In this document: piece after piece, positions 1-4,958 of the stretch
Numbering within the stretch: the stretch's first letter is position 1
How the letters are laid out: the number at the start of each line of letters is the position of its first letter
Assembly (NCBI GenBank): GCA_900554275.1
Contig: USGS01000078.1
Span: forward strand, 1 to 6,801
Direction of reading: 5' to 3'
DNA length: 6,801 bases
From: an uncultured Eubacteriales bacterium
Lineage (GTDB): Bacteria; Bacillota; Clostridia; Oscillospirales; Oscillospiraceae
Made by a program: the position numbers and the translations under genes
The notes under the pieces: generated by a model
What the model was told of the DNA's origin: nothing
What the model saw: the letters and a program-made list of their open reading frames with translations, nothing else
The model's database searches: none

Positions 1-1
1 T

Positions 2-77
2 GCACCTTTAGCTCAGTTGGTAGAGCACCTGACTCTTAATCAGGGTGTCCAGGGTTCGAGTCCCTGAAGGTGTACCA
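2..77 (+). tRNA. tRNA-Lys (anticodon CUU)
   Basis: This is a complete 76-nt cloverleaf with the 3' CCA encoded (75-77). The acceptor arm pairs GCACCTT (2-8) with AAGGTGT (67-73), closing on a G-U pair at the end. The D-loop carries AGTTGGTAGA, the anticodon stem CCTGA/TCAGG (28-32/40-44) closes the loop CTCTTAA, and the T-loop is TTCGAGT. The anticodon CTT at 35-37 reads the lysine codon AAG, which is favoured in GC-rich genomes. The gene starts at the second base of the window, so more tRNA genes could lie to the left. It is followed 40 nt later by tRNA-Glu on the same strand, probably in one transcript. Confidence 0.97.
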
Positions 78-84
78 CATAGAG

Positions 85-113
85 ATCACCGACCCAACCG
101 CCGGTGATTTTCT
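85..113 (+). other. Hairpin with short U-tract between the two tRNAs
   Basis: ATCACCG (85-91) pairs with CGGTGAT (102-108) around a 10-nt loop, and TTTTCT follows at 108-113. With one bulge the flanks ATAG and CTAT can extend the stem. The structure lies in the 40-nt spacer between tRNA-Lys and tRNA-Glu. It could be a weak terminator or attenuator that reduces reading into tRNA-Glu, or a processing signal for separating the tRNAs. The large loop and short U-tract make strong termination unlikely. Confidence 0.4.
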
Positions 114-117
114 ATAC

Positions 118-192
118 GGCCCGTTGGTCAAGTGGTTAAGACAGAGGCCTCTCACGCCTTTAACATCGGTTCGAATCCGGTACGGGTCACCA
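118..192 (+). tRNA. tRNA-Glu (anticodon CUC)
   Basis: This is a complete 75-nt cloverleaf with encoded CCA (190-192). The acceptor arm GGCCCGT (118-124) pairs with ACGGGTC (182-188), with one G-U pair. The D-region GGTCAAGTGGTTAAGACA is typical of bacterial tRNA-Glu. The anticodon stem is GAGGC/GCCTT (144-148/156-160) with the loop CTCTCAC, and the T-loop is TTCGAAT. The anticodon CTC at 151-153 reads GAG. Relative to the common UUC isoacceptor, the anticodon stem is the part that differs most. The last seven bases are also the outer end of a long inverted repeat that continues downstream. Confidence 0.97.
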
Positions 193-236
193 AAAAGAAA
201 AGGACACACGCTGTGTGTCCCTTTCTTTTTGGTGAC
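186..236 (+). terminator. Long inverted repeat and intrinsic terminator after tRNA-Glu
   Basis: Two 24-nt arms (186-209 and 213-236) are inverted repeats of each other with a single mismatch, separated by GCT. The inner part, GGACACAC/GTGTGTCC followed by CTTTCTTTTT (221-230), is a normal intrinsic terminator, and the A-rich left flank makes it potentially bidirectional. The arms also extend outward so that the 3' end of tRNA-Glu (GTCACCA) is matched by GGTGAC at 231-236, beyond the U-tract. Simple termination would not need that extension. Confidence 0.85.
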
Positions 237-238
237 GG

Positions 239-259
239 CGGTTTTGCTCCGCAAAACCG
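239..259 (+). repeat. Perfect 9-bp hairpin between terminators
   Basis: CGGTTTTGC (239-247) and GCAAAACCG (251-259) are perfect inverted repeats around TCC. The hairpin sits directly between the tRNA terminator and the next GC-rich terminator. It has no U-tract of its own and no coding role that I can see. It may be part of a dispersed intergenic hairpin element, but that cannot be judged from one copy. Confidence 0.6.
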
Positions 260-283
260 GGCCGCCGCAGGCGGCCTTTTATT
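260..283 (+). terminator. GC-rich intrinsic terminator
   Basis: GGCCGCC (260-266) pairs with GGCGGCC (270-276) around GCA, followed by TTTTATT (277-283). This is the standard intrinsic terminator layout and serves as a second stop behind the tRNA genes. Confidence 0.85.
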
Positions 284-289
284 GTACGC

Positions 290-319
290 GCAAGGGAAAC
301 CCGCCCCATTTTCCCTTGC
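290..319. repeat. 10-bp inverted repeat upstream of the MATE gene
   Basis: GCAAGGGAAA (290-299) and TTTCCCTTGC (310-319) are perfect inverted repeats with a 10-nt spacer. The right arm runs into TTGCAC (316-321), a possible -35 box for the MATE gene. It could be an operator, but it may equally be part of the hairpin-rich stretch after the tRNAs. Confidence 0.45.
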
Positions 320-346
320 ACACATTCCTTTCCCCGCGTTCATAAT
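316..346 (+). promoter_or_regulatory. Candidate promoter for the MATE gene
   Basis: TTGCAC (316-321) and CATAAT (341-346) resemble -35 and -10 boxes, but the 19-bp spacer is longer than ideal. It is the best candidate between the terminators and the coding start at 400. Transcription would begin near 352, putting the hairpin at 351-372 at the very 5' end of the mRNA. Confidence 0.35.
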
Positions 347-350
347 GACC

Positions 351-372
351 GCCTGCCATTCTACCGGCAGGC
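351..372 (+). promoter_or_regulatory. Leader hairpin before the MATE gene
   Basis: GCCTGCC (351-357) pairs with GGCAGGC (366-372) around an 8-nt loop. It ends 16 nt before the Shine-Dalgarno AGGAGG (389-394) and has no U-tract after it. A 5'-terminal stem that protects the mRNA is more likely than a terminator. It matches no riboswitch class that I know. Confidence 0.4.
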
Positions 373-399
373 TTCCATTCTCTCTGACAGGAGGTTTTT

Positions 400-1740
400 A
401 TGTCCAAGCAGCCTATCCGCCTTTCCGATCACTTTTCTTACAGCAAGCTGCTGCGCTTTACGCTGCCCTCCATCTGCATGATGGTCTTCACGTCCATCTA
501 CGGTGTGGTGGATGGTCTGTTCGTTTCCAATTTTGCCGGCAAGACCCCCTTTGCCGCCATCAATCTGGTCATGCCCTTCATCATGATCCTGGGTGGTATG
601 GGCTTCATGATCGGCACAGGCGGCACGGCCCTTGTCTCCAAGCTGATGGGCGAGGGCAAAAAGGATGCGGCAAACAGCACCTTCTCTATGATGGTGCTGT
701 TCACTCTGCTGCTGGGCATCGTTCTCTCCGCTGTGGGCTTTCTCACCATGCGTCCCGTGTCCTATTTCCTGGGCGCGACGGACGCCATGATTGATGATTG
801 TGTCCTTTATGGCCGCATCGTCACTGGCTTCACGTTTGCCTTCATGCTGCAAAATGTGTTCCAGAGCTTCTTCATCGCCGCCGAGAAGCCCCGCTTGGGC
901 CTCATCGTCACCGTGGCCGCCGGCGTCACCAACATGGTGCTGGACGCGCTGTTCATCGCCGTGTTCAACTGGGGCGTGGCCGGCGCGGCCATCGCCACTG
1001 GCCTGAGCCAGTGCGTGGGCGGTGTCCTGCCCCTGATCTACTTCCTCCGTCCCAACGACAGCCTGCTTCGTATGCGCCCCACCTCCCTGCGCCTGCGCCC
1101 CATTCTCCAGGCCTGCGGCAACGGCTCTTCCGAGCTGATGAGCAACATCTCCTCCTCCCTGGTGGGTATGCTGTATAACTTCCAGCTCATGCACCTCATC
1201 GGCGAGGACGGCGTTTCCGCCTACGGTGTGCTGATGTACGTCCAGTTCATCTTCGTGGCCATCTTCATCGGCTACTCTATCGGCTGCGCACCGGTGGTCA
1301 GCTTTCACTTCGGCGCACAGAACCACAGTGAGCTGAAGAGCCTTCTTCGCAAGAGCACGCTGCTCATGGCCTCCGGCGGCGTCCTGCTGACCATCGCCGC
1401 CCGCCTGTTGGCCGCGCCGCTGGCTCGCCTCTTCGTAGGCTACGACGCCGGGCTTTTTGAGCTGACATCCCACGCCTTCCGCCTGTTTTCCTGGTCCTTC
1501 CTGCTGGCCGGCTTCAACATCTTCGCCTCCGGCTTCTTCACTGCATTGAACAACGGCGCGATCTCCGCCGCCATTTCCTTCCTGCGCACGCTGGTATTCC
1601 AGACCGCCTCCGTCCTCATTCTCCCCCTGCTGCTGGATGTGGACGGCATCTGGTGGGCCATCACCGTGGCGGAGATATTTGCCTTCCTCATCTCCCTCAT
1701 GTTCCTGTACCTGAAGCGGAATAAATACCACTACCTCTGA
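400..1740 (+). CDS. MATE-family efflux transporter
   Basis: This 446-residue integral membrane protein belongs to the MATE (multidrug and toxic compound extrusion) family. Members export drugs or other organic cations in exchange for Na+ or H+; the substrate here cannot be told. Family signs are the N-terminal segment YGVVDGLFVSNFAG (34-47) in the first helix region, the matching segment near 178-200 (NMVLDALFI, then GVAGAAIAT) starting the second half of helix 5-6, and SFHFGAQN (301-308) in the second repeat. About 12 hydrophobic segments and the length fit the family, closest in feel to the MepA/DinF-like branch. ATG at 400 follows AGGAGG with a 5-nt spacer. The gene stands alone on its side of the tRNAs. 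The Rrf2 regulator starts 71 nt downstream and has its own promoter, so common control is possible but unproven. Confidence 0.93.
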   Translation: MSKQPIRLSDHFSYSKLLRFTLPSICMMVFTSIYGVVDGLFVSNFAGKTPFAAINLVMPFIMILGGMGFMIGTGGTALVSKLMGEGKKDAANSTFSMMVLFTLLLGIVLSAVGFLTMRPVSYFLGATDAMIDDCVLYGRIVTGFTFAFMLQNVFQSFFIAAEKPRLGLIVTVAAGVTNMVLDALFIAVFNWGVAGAAIATGLSQCVGGVLPLIYFLRPNDSLLRMRPTSLRLRPILQACGNGSSELMSNISSSLVGMLYNFQLMHLIGEDGVSAYGVLMYVQFIFVAIFIGYSIGCAPVVSFHFGAQNHSELKSLLRKSTLLMASGGVLLTIAARLLAAPLARLFVGYDAGLFELTSHAFRLFSWSFLLAGFNIFASGFFTALNNGAISAAISFLRTLVFQTASVLILPLLLDVDGIWWAITVAEIFAFLISLMFLYLKRNKYHYL

Positions 1741-1748
1741 TTTTCCCC

Positions 1749-1777
1749 TTGCGTTTCAATAAACATAGTGCTATACT
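1749..1777 (+). promoter_or_regulatory. Promoter of the Rrf2 regulator gene
   Basis: TTGCGT (1749-1754) and TATACT (1772-1777) are separated by exactly 17 bp. This is a good sigma-A-type promoter with transcription expected to start near 1784, 28 nt before the ATG at 1812. The -10 box and most of the spacer lie inside the palindrome at 1758-1786. Confidence 0.75.
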
Positions 1778-1786
1778 ATGTTTATT
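1758..1786. promoter_or_regulatory. Operator-like palindrome over the Rrf2 promoter
   Basis: AATAAACATAGT (1758-1769) and ACTATGTTTATT (1775-1786) are perfect 12-bp inverted repeats around GCTAT. The 29-bp dyad covers the -10 box and the presumed start point. Rrf2 proteins bind DNA as dimers at dyads in their own promoters, so autorepression is the simplest reading. Its AT-richness contrasts with the surrounding sequence. The alternative, a weak terminator for the MATE gene, is less likely because no long U-tract follows. Confidence 0.65.
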
Positions 1787-1811
1787 ATCGTTTGACAAGG
1801 GAGGCATCCCC

Positions 1812-2234
1812 ATGCTGGTATCCACCAAAGGGCGTTACGCACTCCGCGTTATGCTGGAGCTGGCCCAAAGTCAGCCTGACGCCTATATGCCCCTGCCTCT
1901 TATCGCCCAGCGGCAGGGCATCTCCGAAAAATATCTGGAGAGCATCATCGCTATCCTGTCCAGGGCCGGGCTGGTGGAGGGACTTCGCGGTAAGGGCGGC
2001 GGCTATCGTCTGACCCGTTCCAGCGCCAAATACTCCGTGGGTGAGATCCTCCGCCTTACGGAGGGCTCGCTGGCCCCTGTCACCTGCCTGGAGGGTGCTG
2101 AGAACCCCTGTCCCCGTGCCGGAGAGTGTACCACCCTCCCGATGTGGCAGAAGCTGGACGACCTGATCAACACCTATCTGGACAGTGTTTCCCTGTCCGA
2201 CCTGCTGTCCCAGACCGATGGGAACGCCCTTTGA
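1812..2234 (+). CDS. Rrf2-family regulator, IscR-like
   Basis: This 140-residue protein is an Rrf2-family DNA-binding regulator. The start MLVSTKGRYALRVMLELA is the family's N-terminal helix. The helix-turn-helix spans about 27-50 (LPLIAQRQGISEKYLESII) and the wing is GLRGKGGGYRLTR (57-69). Three cysteines, C92, C100 and C106, are spaced C-x7-C-x5-C, like the iron-sulfur ligands of IscR (C-x5-C-x5-C), so Fe-S or redox sensing is likely. The C-terminal part, ending in a dimer helix, has the usual W112QKL. I chose ATG 1812 because AAGGGAGG (1797-1804) lies 7 nt before it and the conserved sequence begins there. A TTG start at 1749 would translate through the promoter. No isc/suf or cysteine genes are adjacent, so the target beyond itself is unknown. 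The MATE gene just upstream is one candidate. Confidence 0.93.
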   Translation: MLVSTKGRYALRVMLELAQSQPDAYMPLPLIAQRQGISEKYLESIIAILSRAGLVEGLRGKGGGYRLTRSSAKYSVGEILRLTEGSLAPVTCLEGAENPCPRAGECTTLPMWQKLDDLINTYLDSVSLSDLLSQTDGNAL

Positions 2235-2235
2235 A

Positions 2236-2273
2236 CGTAAAAAAAGAACCTCCGAGGAGGTTCTTTTTTTACG
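2236..2273. terminator. Bidirectional intrinsic terminator between convergent genes
   Basis: The arms 2236-2253 and 2256-2273 are perfectly complementary and read CGT, seven A, then GAACCTCC, and the reverse. The stable core GAACCTC/GAGGTTC is flanked by T7 (2264-2270) on the + strand and by T7 on the - strand (2239-2245). It ends the Rrf2 gene, whose stop is at 2234, and from the other side the lipoprotein gene, whose stop is at 2286. Confidence 0.92.
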
Positions 2274-2285
2274 CTTATTTTACCG

Positions 2286-2729
2286 TTACGCGGCCTTCTC
2301 CACTTGGAAGCCGTAGGTCGCACCCGCCTCCGGTGCGGCGTAATCTACGCCCACCGACGCGTACTCGCCATTGATGTAGAACGCCCAGTACGCGCCGTCC
2401 TTGTCATAGTCCGCCGTCTCGCCATTCACCGTCTTGACGTACAGCCCGTACTCTGAGTTGTCACCGGCAATAACGCCCAGTCCCAGCAACGCCGCACCCA
2501 CCGTCTCCTCGTCGGTGTTCACCGTGAACGTGACGGTCTTACCGTCCGCGCCGGTGACCTGCACGGTGATGGCCGTTGCACCCTGGCCGATGACCGCGCC
2601 ATCCGCCACAGGCAGCTCCACCTTATCCGCCGCGCCGCTGTCCTTCTTGCCGCAGGCCGCCAGAGACAGCGTCATCAATGCTGCCAGCGCCAGCGCCAGC
2701 AGCTTCATCATCGTCTTTTTCATTTTCAT
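2286..2729 (-). CDS. DUF4430-type lipoprotein
   Basis: This is a small predicted lipoprotein, 147 residues from ATG 2729. The first 26 residues are a type II signal peptide: KK charges, a Leu/Ala-rich core and lipobox LAAC with the lipidated cysteine at C26. A short Ser/Gly/Ala linker leads to a domain of about 90 residues (55-145) with LGLGVIAGD (82-90), YGLYVKTVNG (94-103), AYWAFYINGEYA (113-124) and a final GATYGFQVE (136-144). This pattern fits the DUF4430 / transcobalamin-like C-terminal fold, found on surface proteins, some tied to cofactor uptake. The ligand is unknown. ATG 2729 abuts the thiN stop, and the Shine-Dalgarno AAGGAG overlaps the last thiN codons, so translation is probably coupled. 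That site is only 3 nt from ATG 2729 but 9 nt from a second ATG at 2723 (MKKTMMKLL), which may be the true start and gives 145 residues. Confidence 0.85.
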   Translation of the reverse strand: MKMKKTMMKLLALALAALMTLSLAACGKKDSGAADKVELPVADGAVIGQGATAITVQVTGADGKTVTFTVNTDEETVGAALLGLGVIAGDNSEYGLYVKTVNGETADYDKDGAYWAFYINGEYASVGVDYAAPEAGATYGFQVEKAA

Positions 2730-3350
2730 TTACTCCTTATCGTGTATTCCTATCAGCAGGCAGCCGCTGTCCACAGAGACGCGCACCGCCCTGCCCACAA
2801 AATGATTACTGACGCCCAGCGGAAAGAACGCCGTCAGCGCCGCGTTCTCCAGCTCGTACTGCGCGCCCCGTATGGTCACACCTGAGGCGTCCGCTCCCAA
2901 GCAGAACACGGACAGGATACCCGCCTTCCGGGCCTCCAGCTCCAGCACATCCGGCCCGCAGAGGGCCGTATACCGTTCGCCGTCGCCGTAAAGCCAGCCC
3001 TTCGCACCGTGAGAAGCCAGATAGGCCAGCGTCTGCATATTGGCCACGGTGTGGTCGCTGCGCTGTCCACCCATACCGCCCAGCAGATGAAACTCCGTCT
3101 CACCCCGGGCCAGCCCCTCCTTCACGGCCCGGACCATATCCGTGTCGTCCTTCTCCACCGGAAGGCGGAGGATATGCCCAAACTCCGGTACTTCACCCAG
3201 AGAGTCAAAATCCCCCAGCAGCAGATCAGGCGTAATGCCCAGCATTTGGCAGACGCGCCAGCCGCCGTCAGCGGCGATCACAAGATCTCCTGCTTCCACG
3301 CTCCAGGGCAGCCCATAAAAGCTGCCCGCTCCGAAAATCAAACAAGCCAT
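2730..3350 (-). CDS. thiN: Thiamine pyrophosphokinase
   Basis: This cytoplasmic enzyme of 206 residues makes thiamine diphosphate from thiamine and ATP, releasing AMP (EC 2.7.6.2). The family motifs occur in order: AADGG (26-30), GDFDS (46-50), KDDTD (67-71) for ATP/Mg binding, GGMGGQRSDHTVAN (91-104), and the thiamine-binding-domain GVSN (179-182) near the C-terminal end VDSGCLLIGI. The length is normal. The GGQRSDH stretch seems to have one residue more than the common GGRxDH form, which may only be a lineage variant. ATG 3350 follows a TAAGGA site that starts inside the cls stop codon with a 9-nt spacer. The 12-nt gap to cls and the direct abutment on the lipoprotein gene show operon membership. 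No thiamine-synthesis genes or TPP-riboswitch features are nearby, which fits salvage of imported thiamine. Confidence 0.94.
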   Translation of the reverse strand: MACLIFGAGSFYGLPWSVEAGDLVIAADGGWRVCQMLGITPDLLLGDFDSLGEVPEFGHILRLPVEKDDTDMVRAVKEGLARGETEFHLLGGMGGQRSDHTVANMQTLAYLASHGAKGWLYGDGERYTALCGPDVLELEARKAGILSVFCLGADASGVTIRGAQYELENAALTAFFPLGVSNHFVGRAVRVSVDSGCLLIGIHDKE

Positions 3351-3362
3351 ACTGTACGTTCC

Positions 3363-4916
3363 TTACATCCACATGGCAAACAGTCGCAGCACCGTCCCCA
3401 GCAGACGCCGCCACACGGGCCGCTCCGCCATGCGCTGGGGCGTCATCAGCTCGCTGCTGTCCACGATCCGATCCATGTCCTCCAGCAAAGACTCAATGGC
3501 CGGCACGCCGTACAGCACCTCGCCGCACTCAAAATGCAGCTGAAAGCTGCGGTAGTCCATGTTCACCGAGCCGACAAAAGCCACCTCCCGATCCGCCATC
3601 GCTGTCTTGCCGTGTATCAGGCCGGGTGTAAAGGTATATATCTTCACATGGTGCTCCATCAGCTCTTCAAAGTAGCTCTCCGCCACCAAGTAGGCAAACT
3701 TATGATCCGGGACACCCGGCATCATCAGCCGCACATCCACACCGCTGTCACCGGCCAAGCATAGCGCCTTCATCATCGGCTCATCAATAGCCAAATAGGG
3801 CGTGGTCACATACACCGACTGTCTCGCACGGGTGATGAACTGCAAAAACAGATCCTCCGCCGGGGCGTTCGGGTTGTCGTCCGGGCCGTCCACCAGTGTC
3901 TGGCAAAAGCCCTGCGCCGCCGCATGATGCACCGGCCGGTAGTAATCATGCTCGCTGTGCATCTCGCCATCCATGCGTTCCCACATATGGATAAACTCAC
4001 GGGTCAGCCCCCAGGCACCCTCGCCCTCCAGCCTCACGCCACAGTCCTTCCAGTAGCCGAAGCGTTCCACGATGTTGGCGTACTCATCAGCAATGTTTGC
4101 ACCGCCGGTATAGGCCGTATCGCCGTCAATGCAGGTGATCTTCCGGTGGTCGCGGTAGTTGAAGTACAGCCGGTTGACGTAGTGGTGTACGGGGTTGAAG
4201 ATCTTGACCTCCACCCTGGCGCGGGTCAGTGCCTCCACCTTCTCATTGGGCAGCCGCAGCATACGGCCAAAGTCGTCGAATATGAGCTTGACCCCCACGC
4301 CCTGCCCGCTTTTGCGGCACAGTATGTCGGACAGCCGATCCCATATCTCACCCTCGGCTACAATGAAATACTCCAGAAAGATGAACCGCTCCGCGTGTTC
4401 CAGATCGTCCAGCATGGTGTTCAGATACGCTTCTCCGGTGGGCAGATATTTCACCGCGGTGTTTCTGTAAACCGAAAAGCCTTTACGGTCCAGTCCTGCC
4501 GCGGCCGGATACCAACAGGGCATAGCCTGCCGCAGCCGCTCCAGCTCCGACTTGGCCTGCTCCTGCTGGGCCAGCGGTTCTTCCGGCCGGGGCAGCTTTT
4601 TCAGATCCAGCCGCTTGGACTGCCGCGCACCGTTCCACAGCAGGTATAGAATCACACCCACCACCGGCACGAACAGCACCAGCATGACCCAGCCGATCTT
4701 ATAGCTGGTCGCGCCGGGCCGTGACCAAATGGTAACGGCCACCACCGCAGCCAGCAGCTCCAGTGCTGAATAGGCCAGCGCCATGCGCTGCTTCAAAACA
4801 TCGCTCAGGAGGAACACCAGCGCGATCTGCGCCACCAGCAGCACTGCCACCATCACCAGCCGCAGTGCGGCAGATATGCGGCGCTCTGTCCTCTGTTGTA
4901 CATGGGGCTTCTTCAC
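3363..4916 (-). CDS. cls: Cardiolipin synthase, phospholipase D type
   Basis: This membrane enzyme of 517 residues condenses two phosphatidylglycerol molecules into cardiolipin and glycerol. Three hydrophobic segments (about 14-41, 45-64 and 72-94) form the N-terminal membrane region typical of Gram-positive Cls. Two phospholipase D HKD motifs follow. The first is H257-R-K259 with D264 and GG 271-272 (HRKITCIDGDTAYTGG). The second is H435-G-K437 with D442 (HGKTAMADREVAFVGSVN), followed by MDYRSFQLHFECGE. Both catalytic histidines are present and the length is normal. The start is GTG at 4914-4916, read from AGGGAGGAG just upstream; no better ATG lies near. It is the second gene of the cluster, 42 nt after pncB and 12 nt before thiN. 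Other PLD-family activities are possible in principle, but the domain layout fits Cls well. Confidence 0.94.
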   Translation of the reverse strand: MKKPHVQQRTERRISAALRLVMVAVLLVAQIALVFLLSDVLKQRMALAYSALELLAAVVAVTIWSRPGATSYKIGWVMLVLFVPVVGVILYLLWNGARQSKRLDLKKLPRPEEPLAQQEQAKSELERLRQAMPCWYPAAAGLDRKGFSVYRNTAVKYLPTGEAYLNTMLDDLEHAERFIFLEYFIVAEGEIWDRLSDILCRKSGQGVGVKLIFDDFGRMLRLPNEKVEALTRARVEVKIFNPVHHYVNRLYFNYRDHRKITCIDGDTAYTGGANIADEYANIVERFGYWKDCGVRLEGEGAWGLTREFIHMWERMDGEMHSEHDYYRPVHHAAAQGFCQTLVDGPDDNPNAPAEDLFLQFITRARQSVYVTTPYLAIDEPMMKALCLAGDSGVDVRLMMPGVPDHKFAYLVAESYFEELMEHHVKIYTFTPGLIHGKTAMADREVAFVGSVNMDYRSFQLHFECGEVLYGVPAIESLLEDMDRIVDSSELMTPQRMAERPVWRRLLGTVLRLFAMWM

Positions 4917-4958
4917 GGATGCTCCTCCCTTCTCGTTTTATCTATTTGTTCTTTCAAC

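Noticed and set aside
36..254. Short - strand frame across the tRNA genes
   Set aside because: It runs antisense through two tRNAs and the terminator. Such frames are a known artefact near tRNA genes.
132..794. 220-residue + strand frame from inside tRNA-Glu into the MATE gene
   Set aside because: It crosses tRNA, terminators and the MATE gene in another frame, with no ribosome binding site or domain.
361..1731. 456-residue open frame on the - strand opposite the MATE gene
   Set aside because: Its product is rich in His, Gln, Gly and Glu with no domain, and it lies fully opposite a well-supported membrane protein gene. It is a codon-bias shadow.
1749..1811. Earlier TTG start for the Rrf2 gene
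   Set aside because: It would translate the promoter and palindrome and lacks a ribosome binding site, and the family sequence begins at ATG 1812.
3351..3362. TPP riboswitch before thiN
   Set aside because: Only 12 nt separate thiN from cls and no riboswitch-like sequence is visible there or upstream of the operon.
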